From NCBI GenBank assembly GCA_947039485.1, contig CAMQZC010000026.1, positions 1 to 35,071 of the forward strand: a stretch of 35,071 nucleotides of DNA, written 5' to 3'. The notes under the pieces are model-generated. The model searched no databases and was not told the DNA's origin. It worked only from the letters and a program-made list of their open reading frames with translations. Origin of the DNA: an uncultured Verrucomicrobiales bacterium (GTDB taxonomy: Bacteria > Verrucomicrobiota > Verrucomicrobiia > Verrucomicrobiales > Akkermansiaceae). Below are positions 24,813 through 31,605 of the stretch, one piece after another. Both the position numbers and the translations under genes were made by a program. Every line of letters starts with the position of its first letter. Position 1 is the stretch's first letter.

Positions 24813-25697
24813 TTAAATCATCAGAGCAACCTCCTGTTTCTCGGGGGCTTGCCAGAGTCCAAGTTCGGTCATGAACTGATCCCAGCAGATAAATATTTGT
24901 TCAAAGGTCTGGGGGTTGACGTTGAAGTTCATCAGGGTGTGGTCGACTGTGGGGTTGCTGTAGTTCTCACAGGGATTGCCATAACGACTCCATTCATCGC
25001 AGAACCACTCGCTCGCCTCAACGTCTTGTAGGGGGTCGAGCTCGCCGTGCGCGCTAAAGAGGGGTGGGAGGTTGCTTCGCAGTCTCTTGGCTGGGTTGAT
25101 GGACTTGGTGTCTTGGAGCTCGTGGTTGATGTTGAGTACTTGAGCTTCGAGGCTGTTGACGTCAACTACGCCGCGGAAGATAGCGAGCGCGGCAGGCATG
25201 TTGGGCAGTAGCTCCTCTCCGCGGAAGGGCCAGATGCCGCGGCGGCGTGGCAGGGGGGGCATGCCGGCATGGAGTGCCATGAGTCCGCCAGCATCGGCTC
25301 CTGCGAGGGTGATGTTGGTGGGGTCGATGCCTAGGGACGGGGCATTGGCGCTAATCCACTCCCAGAAGTCGTGGGCATCTTGCAGGATGTCCTCACCGCG
25401 TAGATCATATTTATTGCGGCAGCGATACTCAGGGATGAGTAGGGCGACGCCTCGGTTGGTGAGTTGTAGTGCCCATGGGACAAGCTCGTACTTATGCTCC
25501 ATAATCCACATGCCACCATGAAAGAATGCGACGCAGGGGATGTCCATCGCCTCGCTGTGACCGCTGGGGAAGAAGAGGTGTACACGCAGCTGGTGGCCAT
25601 CGGCAAAGGTCTTCCAGATGATGGAGGGTCTCGCTTGGAGGAGACTGAGCAGGTGCTGCTCTCTGGGACGTCGGGGCTGCTTGGGGGCTTGGGGCAT
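24813..25697 (-). CDS. Alpha/beta-hydrolase fold protein with Asp in place of the nucleophile Ser
   Basis: A 294-residue protein of the esterase/lipase-like alpha/beta-hydrolase family (BD-FAE/HSL-like), with the oxyanion motif FFHGGMW (His60-Gly61-Gly62). The nucleophile elbow reads LAGADAGG (131-138) instead of LAGDSAGG, so the expected Ser is Asp135. The likely acid Asp221 (GELDPLQD) and His253 (VDHTLMNF) remain. It may be a non-catalytic relative or may use an Asp nucleophile, as haloalkane dehalogenases and epoxide hydrolases do. No signal peptide is present, so it should be cytosolic. It diverges from a secreted-protein gene, and the two promoters overlap. The -10 box ends 11 bases before ATG 25697. 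Confidence 0.8.
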   Translation of the reverse strand: MPQAPKQPRRPREQHLLSLLQARPSIIWKTFADGHQLRVHLFFPSGHSEAMDIPCVAFFHGGMWIMEHKYELVPWALQLTNRGVALLIPEYRCRNKYDLRGEDILQDAHDFWEWISANAPSLGIDPTNITLAGADAGGLMALHAGMPPLPRRRGIWPFRGEELLPNMPAALAIFRGVVDVNSLEAQVLNINHELQDTKSINPAKRLRSNLPPLFSAHGELDPLQDVEASEWFCDEWSRYGNPCENYSNPTVDHTLMNFNVNPQTFEQIFICWDQFMTELGLWQAPEKQEVALMI

Positions 25698-25708
25698 GTT
25701 CTTGCTCT

Positions 25709-25737
25709 AGTATGCATTTTTCTTGTCATGATTGCAA
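25709..25737 (-). promoter_or_regulatory. Promoter of the hydrolase gene
   Basis: Minus strand TTGCAA (25732-25737), a 17-base spacer and CATACT (25709-25714), ending 11 bases before ATG 25697. It interleaves with the divergent plus-strand promoter. Confidence 0.5.
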
Positions 25738-25751
25738 GTCTGATGTAGAGT
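25723..25751 (+). promoter_or_regulatory. Promoter of the secreted-protein gene (near-leaderless)
   Basis: TTGTCA (25723-25728), a 17-base spacer and TAGAGT (25746-25751), ten bases before ATG 25762. Its -35 lies in the spacer of the minus-strand promoter and vice versa. Confidence 0.5.
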
Positions 25752-25761
25752 AGAGACAAGT

Positions 25762-26808
25762 ATGAAACTAAGTCTCTTTACTGCATTGTTGGTATCAAGC
25801 CTCTCTTCTCTGTGCTTTGCGCAGGCTGATTTGACTCAAAAGGTTGGCTCCAGTACGGCCGCCGCAGCGTCTCGTGCGCAGTTGATAGTCCCTCTACAGG
25901 ACAAGGCTCGAGAGGTCGGTGAGACGGTTTATAATACGTGGCGCTTGGGCATGATTCGTGGCAATATGTCAGCTTGGCGCAGCTCGACATCAACAGCTCG
26001 ACAACGCAAGCTTTACAATTCTATTGTATCGGAGCGTGGTGATTTTAACCGCGATTTATTTGGTGAGAATGCTCAGCCAATCGCCATGCTGGAGAACTTT
26101 CGCTATGTGGGGGCTCTCTCTGCCTGCGGTGGCAAGTCGCTGGCTCTGACATATGTGGGTCGCCTGCAGCTGGGGAATTCGCCTAAGCCTGCGGCCGCTG
26201 CTTATGTGCTGCATTTTATCCAAGAGGGTTCTCTCTGGATGTTTGATCGCGCCAGTTTCTTTAGTTTGGAAAAGCTGCCCAAGCTCGCGAACCGCCTGAT
26301 GAAGGGGGATGCCAAGGTGCTCCAAGAGCAGGATGGCTTTTATCCCTATCTGACGCTGCCCACGCTGCCTCGTATTGCCACACGCCCTGAGCTCATCGCC
26401 AAGGTCTATGTAGACTGCCCTGGCCGCGAGATTAAGATGATGATTAATGGTCATTCTCCCCATGAGTTTTATGATGTCAGCCGAGCTGATGTGATTTGGA
26501 GCGGTCTGCGCCGTGGGGCCAATGAGATTAGCTATACGATTGAGGATGTCCCGGGGCTGCCTCGCCCTAGTATGGCTATTGGTGTTTTTGTGATGCCTGA
26601 GACGCTTGGTAATCAGCCAGCTGTTGTCTTTGAGCACATTCTTGATGCCTCAGATCAGCCCAAGGGTGGTCGCTTTAAGTTCGTTGTGAGCAATGATCAA
26701 ATTAAGGCGATGAATCCCAAGTATAAGGGAGCTAAGCCACAGCCCTTCCGCGCAGTGCCCCTCAAGACGCGCTCAAGGGTGAACGCTGCCACCAAAGCCT
26801 CTGAGTAA
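25762..26808 (+). CDS. Hypothetical secreted protein
   Basis: The 348-residue protein starts MKLSLFTALLVSSLSSLCFA, a clear signal peptide cleaved after about residue 20. The mature part begins with a helical region (residues 25-95) and continues as a mixed fold containing FRYVGALSACGGKSLALTYV, and later KVYVDCPGREIKMMINGHSP, which looks beta-rich. I do not recognise a family and no catalytic motif stands out. It ends with a basic stretch. It is the only plus-strand gene between 17.2 kb and the right end, it is monocistronic, and it shares a 64-base intergenic region with the divergent hydrolase gene. The location is periplasmic or exported. Confidence 0.8.
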   Translation: MKLSLFTALLVSSLSSLCFAQADLTQKVGSSTAAAASRAQLIVPLQDKAREVGETVYNTWRLGMIRGNMSAWRSSTSTARQRKLYNSIVSERGDFNRDLFGENAQPIAMLENFRYVGALSACGGKSLALTYVGRLQLGNSPKPAAAAYVLHFIQEGSLWMFDRASFFSLEKLPKLANRLMKGDAKVLQEQDGFYPYLTLPTLPRIATRPELIAKVYVDCPGREIKMMINGHSPHEFYDVSRADVIWSGLRRGANEISYTIEDVPGLPRPSMAIGVFVMPETLGNQPAVVFEHILDASDQPKGGRFKFVVSNDQIKAMNPKYKGAKPQPFRAVPLKTRSRVNAATKASE

Positions 26809-26831
26809 GGGCTTGCTTGTCTATTCATAAG

Positions 26832-26865
26832 AAAAGAGCGCAGACCCACGGGTCTGCGCTCTTTT
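26832..26865. terminator. Bidirectional terminator between the secreted-protein gene and the pfk operon
   Basis: A 15-bp perfect stem (26832-26846 with 26851-26865) with a 4-base loop and A4/T4 ends. Confidence 0.88.
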
Positions 26866-26883
26866 GGTTGATTTAATCTGACT

Positions 26884-27996
26884 TTAGAGACCGTTGTGGT
26901 GCATGCCATTGGAGTCTTCATCGCCAAAGCAGACGCCAATCTCGCGCGCTTGGTGCACGATTTGGCTGTCGATGTCGACGAGGTGGAGTTGCTGGACGGC
27001 TTGCTCAATAGGCATGGAGATCATGCTTGTACGGCTCAGTGCGACGGTGTCACCAAACTTGCCTTCCTCGATGAGGTCAATGGCTTTAGCTCCGCAGCGT
27101 ACGCCTAGTATGCGGTCGAATGGGATGGGGCTGCCACCACGCTGGGTGTGACCGAGCACGCAGTAGCGTGTCTCAATGCCTGTGGCTGTCTCAAGCTTGC
27201 GCGAGAGGTAGGCGGCAATACCGCCGAGGCGTACTTCTCCCTTGGTTTCCTCATCAATGGTGACGAGATCTTCGCCGATACGCGCGCCCTCACTGACCAC
27301 GACGATGATGTCGCGCTGACCAAGAGCCTTGCGTAGCTCGATCCTGCGTACAACCTTTTCGATATCAAAGTGAATCTCAGGGATGAGGATGACGTCTGCA
27401 CCACCTGCTATGCCTCCGTAGAGGGCAATCCAGCCCGCATGGCGACCCATGACCTCGACAACCATCATACGTTGATGGGAGGAGGCTGTGCTGCGCAAGC
27501 GGTCGAGGTTTTGGCTGACGGTGTTGACAGCTGTCATGAAGCCGAAGGTGTAGTCGGTGGCACCGAGGTCGTTATCAATTGTTTTGGGCACGCCAACGAT
27601 GGGCAGGCCGATGGCTCGCAGCTCTAGACCAATGGTCTGGGAGCCGTCGCCACCCACGATGATGAGGGCATCAAGCTTGAGTCGACCAACGGTGCTCTTG
27701 CTCTTGGCAAGTACCTCTGGGGCGATCTCCATGCGACCACCTACACCGCTCTTGACGGTGAAGTTGCCTTTGTTGACTGTGCCGAGGATGGTGCCACCTG
27801 TCGAGCGGATGTTGAGGCAGTTCTCTGGGGTGAGCTCGATATATCGCTCGTCTTGCTCTGTTGAGAGAAGGCCTTCAAAGCCGTCATAAAAGCCATAGAC
27901 TTTCCAGTCACGTGCTTTTGCTGCGCCTACTGCGCCCTCGATGACGGCGTTGAGGCCGGGGCAGTCTCCGCCTGCATTAAGGATACCTATATTCAT
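26884..27996 (-). CDS. pfkA: 6-phosphofructokinase (competent paralogue)
   Basis: Phosphorylates fructose-6-phosphate to fructose-1,6-bisphosphate. The 370-residue protein has LNAGGDCPGLNAVIEG at the N-terminus and GGDGS (115-119), where Gly at the fourth position is typical of ATP rather than pyrophosphate users. It has PKTIDND (137-143) with the catalytic base Asp141 (E. coli Asp127), HQR and MGR185 (E. coli Arg171), EGAR, and GHTQRGGSPIPFDRIL. The Gly118/Lys138 combination is that of the group III or mixed-substrate PFKs, so the phosphate donor is probably ATP but needs testing. It is the third gene of an overlapping trio. Its ATG overlaps the upstream stop codon (ATGA), so translation is coupled. 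A terminator follows at 26865-26832. Confidence 0.92.
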   Translation of the reverse strand: MNIGILNAGGDCPGLNAVIEGAVGAAKARDWKVYGFYDGFEGLLSTEQDERYIELTPENCLNIRSTGGTILGTVNKGNFTVKSGVGGRMEIAPEVLAKSKSTVGRLKLDALIIVGGDGSQTIGLELRAIGLPIVGVPKTIDNDLGATDYTFGFMTAVNTVSQNLDRLRSTASSHQRMMVVEVMGRHAGWIALYGGIAGGADVILIPEIHFDIEKVVRRIELRKALGQRDIIVVVSEGARIGEDLVTIDEETKGEVRLGGIAAYLSRKLETATGIETRYCVLGHTQRGGSPIPFDRILGVRCGAKAIDLIEEGKFGDTVALSRTSMISMPIEQAVQQLHLVDIDSQIVHQAREIGVCFGDEDSNGMHHNGL

Positions 27997-29093
27997 TGTG
28001 TTATTGTGGGGTAAAAGGATGGGGTTACTGGTCTAGGCGCGCTCATTGCTGGCACGGGGCTCGCTGGTGTCACTGGTGACTGGGGCGTGCTGCTGCTTTT
28101 ATGGATGTTAAAAAGGCTGTGCTTCTTTTGGGGTAAAAGGATGAATTTTTTGTAGTCGGTGAGGTCGTTGGAGGCTCTCCATTGCTCCCAGACTTTCCAT
28201 CCGTCTTGGAGGAAGGCTCTCGCGGCGTTGTAGCGGTTTTGAGGGCTCATCCCGAGGACGACGATTGTCATGTTTTGGGGGTAGGTCTGCTCAATGCCTG
28301 TGATGGGGTTCTTGCGTTTGACTGATGGCTTGCGCGCCGTTGCGATGAGGCATGCGCCTGCATTTTTAGAGCGAGCAGTCTTGAGTCCATCAACGTCTGT
28401 GCGTGAGTGCAGGAGTTGGTTGGTGTTGCGTACCAGTACCTTTCTTGGGGCTTGTCCGCTGGTAGGGTAGATCGTGCAGGTGGTGCTCTTTTGCGAGGCT
28501 ATCATCTGGAAGGCGCCCTTCTTATGAGCGTAGGTGCCAAGTAGGATGAGGTCGCGAGCTGTAGCGTAGGATGTGACGGCTCCGTGTGGGGCGCGGAAGC
28601 TGCTGCGATTCATCCCGATGCTGCGAGCCATGCTGTTCATTTGCTTGACAAAAGATACTACAGGGTCTTTGTGGTTGATATCCTGACCACAGGCATAGGC
28701 TAGGCTGTAGGCGCTAGCGCTATCCTCCCAGAGGACAGTGGAGTAGAGTGCATCGCGGACGGAGATTTGATCGCCAGGTTGGAGTTGGAGCAAGTTTGTG
28801 CTTGGCCAGCGGCAGGCCTCATGGGGTACGGTGATGAGTCGGCTCGATGGGATGTTGCGCGCCTTCATCCAGTCGACGATAACGATGGCTGTTGCTACGT
28901 TGGTGAGCATGCCGATGGGGCGCTTGGTGTTAGAGTTGCTCGCAAAGAGGATGCGCCCAGAGTTGCTCTCAATGGCTACGTAGCTAGACTTGCTGATATC
29001 GCCGCCAGCTATGGCGTCATCAATCTGGCTGCAAGAGCTCAGACCAAGGAGACTAAGGCCAGCCAGATACATGATCAGTGTTTGCTTTTTCAC
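27993..29093 (-). CDS. PBP5/DacA-like lipoprotein lacking all catalytic motifs
   Basis: The 366-residue protein starts at GTG 29093 and has a lipoprotein signal (lipobox LSSC, Cys21). It shows the fold landmarks of a D-Ala-D-Ala carboxypeptidase (S11 family): YVAIESNSGRILFASNSNTK, then the nucleophile helix, then FRAPHG, and VDGLKTARSKNAGACLIATA. The catalytic SxxK is replaced by Met62-Leu-Thr-Asn65 (RPIGMLTN instead of RPPASLTK). The SxN position reads Glu123-Asp-Ser125. KTG is Lys238-Thr-Ala240. It is therefore very unlikely to hydrolyse peptidoglycan and may bind it or act as a scaffold. A Pro/Ser-rich tail ends it. The start overlaps the stop of the upstream phosphofructokinase gene (GTGA), and its end overlaps the start of the downstream one (ATGA). 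Confidence 0.85.
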   Translation of the reverse strand: MKKQTLIMYLAGLSLLGLSSCSQIDDAIAGGDISKSSYVAIESNSGRILFASNSNTKRPIGMLTNVATAIVIVDWMKARNIPSSRLITVPHEACRWPSTNLLQLQPGDQISVRDALYSTVLWEDSASAYSLAYACGQDINHKDPVVSFVKQMNSMARSIGMNRSSFRAPHGAVTSYATARDLILLGTYAHKKGAFQMIASQKSTTCTIYPTSGQAPRKVLVRNTNQLLHSRTDVDGLKTARSKNAGACLIATARKPSVKRKNPITGIEQTYPQNMTIVVLGMSPQNRYNAARAFLQDGWKVWEQWRASNDLTDYKKFILLPQKKHSLFNIHKSSSTPQSPVTPASPVPAMSAPRPVTPSFYPTITQ

Positions 29094-30244
29094 GTGTTGC
29101 TTTGGTTTTTTTTGTTCCTGCTCAGTGCACGGCTGGTATGACTGTAGAGGTCATCAGCATCGCGGTCGCCAAAGATGATACCAAGGTCGCGCGCGGTGCG
29201 CAGTAGCTGGCTGTCACGCTTGACGAGTCGAGGCTTGGAGATGGCCTCCTCGATGCTGACTGTTTCAACATTGAGCCCGTTAAGGATGAGGGAGAGCCCA
29301 AATTGCTTCTCGGCAATGAGTCTAACGGCTTCGACACCAAAGCGCAAGCCGAGGATGCGGTCAAAGGCACAGGGTGTGCCACCGCGCTGAGTGTGGCCTA
29401 GTACGCAGTAGCGCGTATCAATGCCCACCTCCTTCTCAAGGAGGCGAGAGAGTTTGTTGCCAATGCCGCCAAGTCTCTCACCGCCTGCATCTGAGGCGCG
29501 TACGGTGGTGAGCTCCCCATTGAGGCGTGCTCCTTCTGCGACGACAACGATGATTTCGCGCTGTCCCTTGGCTTTGCGGGCTTTGATTCCACTGACGACT
29601 TTCTCAAGGGAAAAGTCAATCTCGGGGATGAGGATGACGTCTGCCGCAGCGGAGATGCCGCTGTGCAGTGCTATCCAGCCAGATTGGTCACCCATGACCT
29701 CAACGACCATGATGCGTTGGTGGGCGTTGGCCGTTGTGCGGATTTTATCGATAGACTCACAGACGACTTCTACAGCACTTTGGAAGCCGAAGGTGTAGTC
29801 GGAGGCCTCGCAGAGGTCGTTGTTGACTGTTTTGGGGACGCAGATGACGGGGAGGCCTTCTTCTGAGAGGATTTGTGCGGTGACGGCTGAGCCGTCGCCA
29901 CCAATGATGATGAGAGCTTCTAGGCCGAGCGCTGTGATGGTCTTCTTGGCTTTGGCCATGACCTCGGGGTTCATCGTGCCCTGACCGATACGGTTGATGT
30001 AGGTTACAAAGCTACCTGTGCTCACGGTGCCTAAGATGGTGCCACCTTCAGCGCGGATTTTGTGAGTTTTGATGAGGTTGAGGATCTCGTAGCGGCGACC
30101 TGCGGCACTGGGGAGGAGGCCTTCAAATCCGTCGTGGAAACCGACGACACGCCAGCCGCGGCGGTAGGCTGCGGAGACGAATCCCTCGATGACTGCGTTG
30201 ATGCCGGGGCAGTCGCCTCCGGAGTTAAGTATGCCAATAATCAT
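29090..30244 (-). CDS. Phosphofructokinase paralogue with altered catalytic residues
   Basis: The 384-residue protein aligns without gaps to the other kinase over its first 140 residues (LNSGGDCPGINAVIEG, GGDGS at 115-119, later GHTQRGGTPCAFDRIL). Two active-site residues differ. PKTIDND is PKTVNND, so the catalytic base is Asn141. MGR is MGD, so the following Arg is Asp186. The HQR, EGAR and C-terminal sugar-phosphate motifs are retained, so it should still bind ligand and could form mixed oligomers. A regulatory subunit is more likely than an active kinase, although an unusual enzyme cannot be excluded. It is the first gene of the trio. The 92-base gap upstream holds a hairpin but no strong promoter. 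Confidence 0.88.
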   Translation of the reverse strand: MIIGILNSGGDCPGINAVIEGFVSAAYRRGWRVVGFHDGFEGLLPSAAGRRYEILNLIKTHKIRAEGGTILGTVSTGSFVTYINRIGQGTMNPEVMAKAKKTITALGLEALIIIGGDGSAVTAQILSEEGLPVICVPKTVNNDLCEASDYTFGFQSAVEVVCESIDKIRTTANAHQRIMVVEVMGDQSGWIALHSGISAAADVILIPEIDFSLEKVVSGIKARKAKGQREIIVVVAEGARLNGELTTVRASDAGGERLGGIGNKLSRLLEKEVGIDTRYCVLGHTQRGGTPCAFDRILGLRFGVEAVRLIAEKQFGLSLILNGLNVETVSIEEAISKPRLVKRDSQLLRTARDLGIIFGDRDADDLYSHTSRALSRNKKNQSNT

Positions 30245-30297
30245 AGTGTGTTTTTTGCGGTTTGTGTGCTAGAGTAGGTGCTCTGTAGTTGCCAGTC

Positions 30298-30328
30298 ACG
30301 CCCTGCAAGCGAAGTGCTAGCAGGGCGT
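30298..30328. repeat. Hairpin between the epimerase gene and the pfk operon
   Basis: A 9-bp stem (ACGCCCTGC at 30298-30306 with 30320-30328) is extended by an inner AGC/GCT stem. No U-run follows on either strand, so readthrough from the epimerase gene into the pfk operon is possible. Confidence 0.6.
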
Positions 30329-30336
30329 GTAGGGGC

Positions 30337-31518
30337 TTAGATGGGTGTGTTGCTGACGCTGCCAAAGTGCTGGGCGCAGCAGAATAGGGCACGTGGATGA
30401 TGGAAGAATGACTTCCACATGCTTCCTTTGAGGGTACTGCTTGGTGAGCCATCACGCAGGCAGTAGCCGTACCACTCACCGTGTTCCTTGTCTTGGAGGT
30501 GGGTGAAGGACCACTCGCGGATGCGGTTGTGCCAGCTCAGATACTTGTCATCACCTGTCATGCGATAGGCGAGGGCAGTGCCGATGAGCGCCTCGTCGTG
30601 CGGCCACCAGAACTTCATATTATGCCAGTACTCTTGGCAGGGCTTGCCATAGACGTCTGTGAAGTAGAGAAGACCACCATATTGCTGATCCCAGCCGCGC
30701 TCAAGTGACCAGTCGATCATATCGCAGCCAATCTTGATGAGGCTCTCGTCGTTGTTACGGTAGCGTGCTTCCTCAAGGATAAACCAACCACCCTCGATGG
30801 CGTGACCGGGGTTGAGCGTGCGCTCGTCAAAGTGATCGATGATGCTGCCATCGGGGGCAACGCATTCCATGACAGCCTTGATGTCGGGCTTGATAAAGTA
30901 TGTGCGCAAATCATGTATGCTGCGGTCAATCCACTCGGTGTAGTAGGCTGCGTCCTCGGGGAAGTAGCGGCGCATCTCCTGAGCGGTGACGAGCATGATC
31001 ATGTGTGGGCCAAGACCCATGCTTGGGCGCTTGCCTGTGCTCTTGGGTGCCATCTTGCCGGGGGTAAAGTTGATATCGGCGTAGATGTCAAAGAAGTTGC
31101 GTGCGAGCTTGGCGCTCTCAGGTGCACGAGTGGCGCCAAAGTGTGCTGCCCAGCCGATAGCTGCGAAGCATTCACTGTAGGCGTAGCGGCGCTTGCGGAT
31201 GGGGGTGCCATCTGCTGCGACTTGGAAGAACATGCGGCCATCCTCATCAACACAGTGCTCTTTGAGGAAGTTGAGTGCGGACTCAGCGGCGCTGAGCCAC
31301 TCGGGGCGCTTCTCAATGAAGTTGTAGCAGGTGAGCAGCATCCAGGCCATACGACCTTGTGCCCAGACGCTCTTGTCACTATCGACAAGTGTACCGTCAC
31401 GGTCAAAGCAGTGATAGAGTCCACCGTTTGTTGCATCTACTGCGCGGGGGAACCAGAAGGGGACCACCTCATCAAGGAGAATGTTGCGGTAGAAATCGCC
31501 TAATTCTTTAGGATTCAT
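30337..31518 (-). CDS. N-acylglucosamine 2-epimerase (GlcNAc/ManNAc epimerase)
   Basis: Interconverts N-acetylglucosamine and N-acetylmannosamine, linking sialic acid breakdown to the GlcNAc pool. The 393-residue (alpha/alpha)6-barrel protein shows QGRMAWMLLTCYNF, KRRYAYSECFAAIGWAAH, LNPGHAIEGGWFILEEAR and WWPHDEALIG near the catalytic His and Glu residues. It ends with EWYGYCLRDGSPSSTLKGS and HHPRALFCCAQ, all landmarks of the renin-binding protein/AGE family. Cellobiose 2-epimerase is the main alternative, but the neighbour settles the preference: nanA lies 87 bases upstream on the same strand. A hairpin and short tandem repeats occupy the gap. Confidence 0.85.
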   Translation of the reverse strand: MNPKELGDFYRNILLDEVVPFWFPRAVDATNGGLYHCFDRDGTLVDSDKSVWAQGRMAWMLLTCYNFIEKRPEWLSAAESALNFLKEHCVDEDGRMFFQVAADGTPIRKRRYAYSECFAAIGWAAHFGATRAPESAKLARNFFDIYADINFTPGKMAPKSTGKRPSMGLGPHMIMLVTAQEMRRYFPEDAAYYTEWIDRSIHDLRTYFIKPDIKAVMECVAPDGSIIDHFDERTLNPGHAIEGGWFILEEARYRNNDESLIKIGCDMIDWSLERGWDQQYGGLLYFTDVYGKPCQEYWHNMKFWWPHDEALIGTALAYRMTGDDKYLSWHNRIREWSFTHLQDKEHGEWYGYCLRDGSPSSTLKGSMWKSFFHHPRALFCCAQHFGSVSNTPI

Positions 31519-31543
31519 AAAATTCTAGTTGTCTCTACGCAAT

Positions 31544-31567
31544 TATCGCCTCCAGTTGGAGGCGATA
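31544..31567. repeat. Hairpin between nanA and the epimerase gene
   Basis: A 10-bp perfect stem (31544-31553 with 31558-31567) with a 4-base loop and no U-run on either side. It is more likely an mRNA-processing or stability element than a full terminator. Confidence 0.6.
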
Positions 31568-31598
31568 GTTGTGTTGAGAGTTGTGTTGAGAGTTGTTG
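31567..31598. repeat. 12-bp tandem repeat after nanA
   Basis: AGTTGTGTTGAG occurs twice in direct succession (31567-31578, 31579-31590), followed by the partial copy AGTTGTTG. It adjoins the hairpin. Confidence 0.7.
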
Positions 31599-31605
31599 TA
31601 TTAAC

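Noticed and set aside
30298..30328. Rho-independent terminator before the pfk operon
   Set aside because: The stem is good, but neither strand has a U-run after it, so it is listed only as a hairpin.
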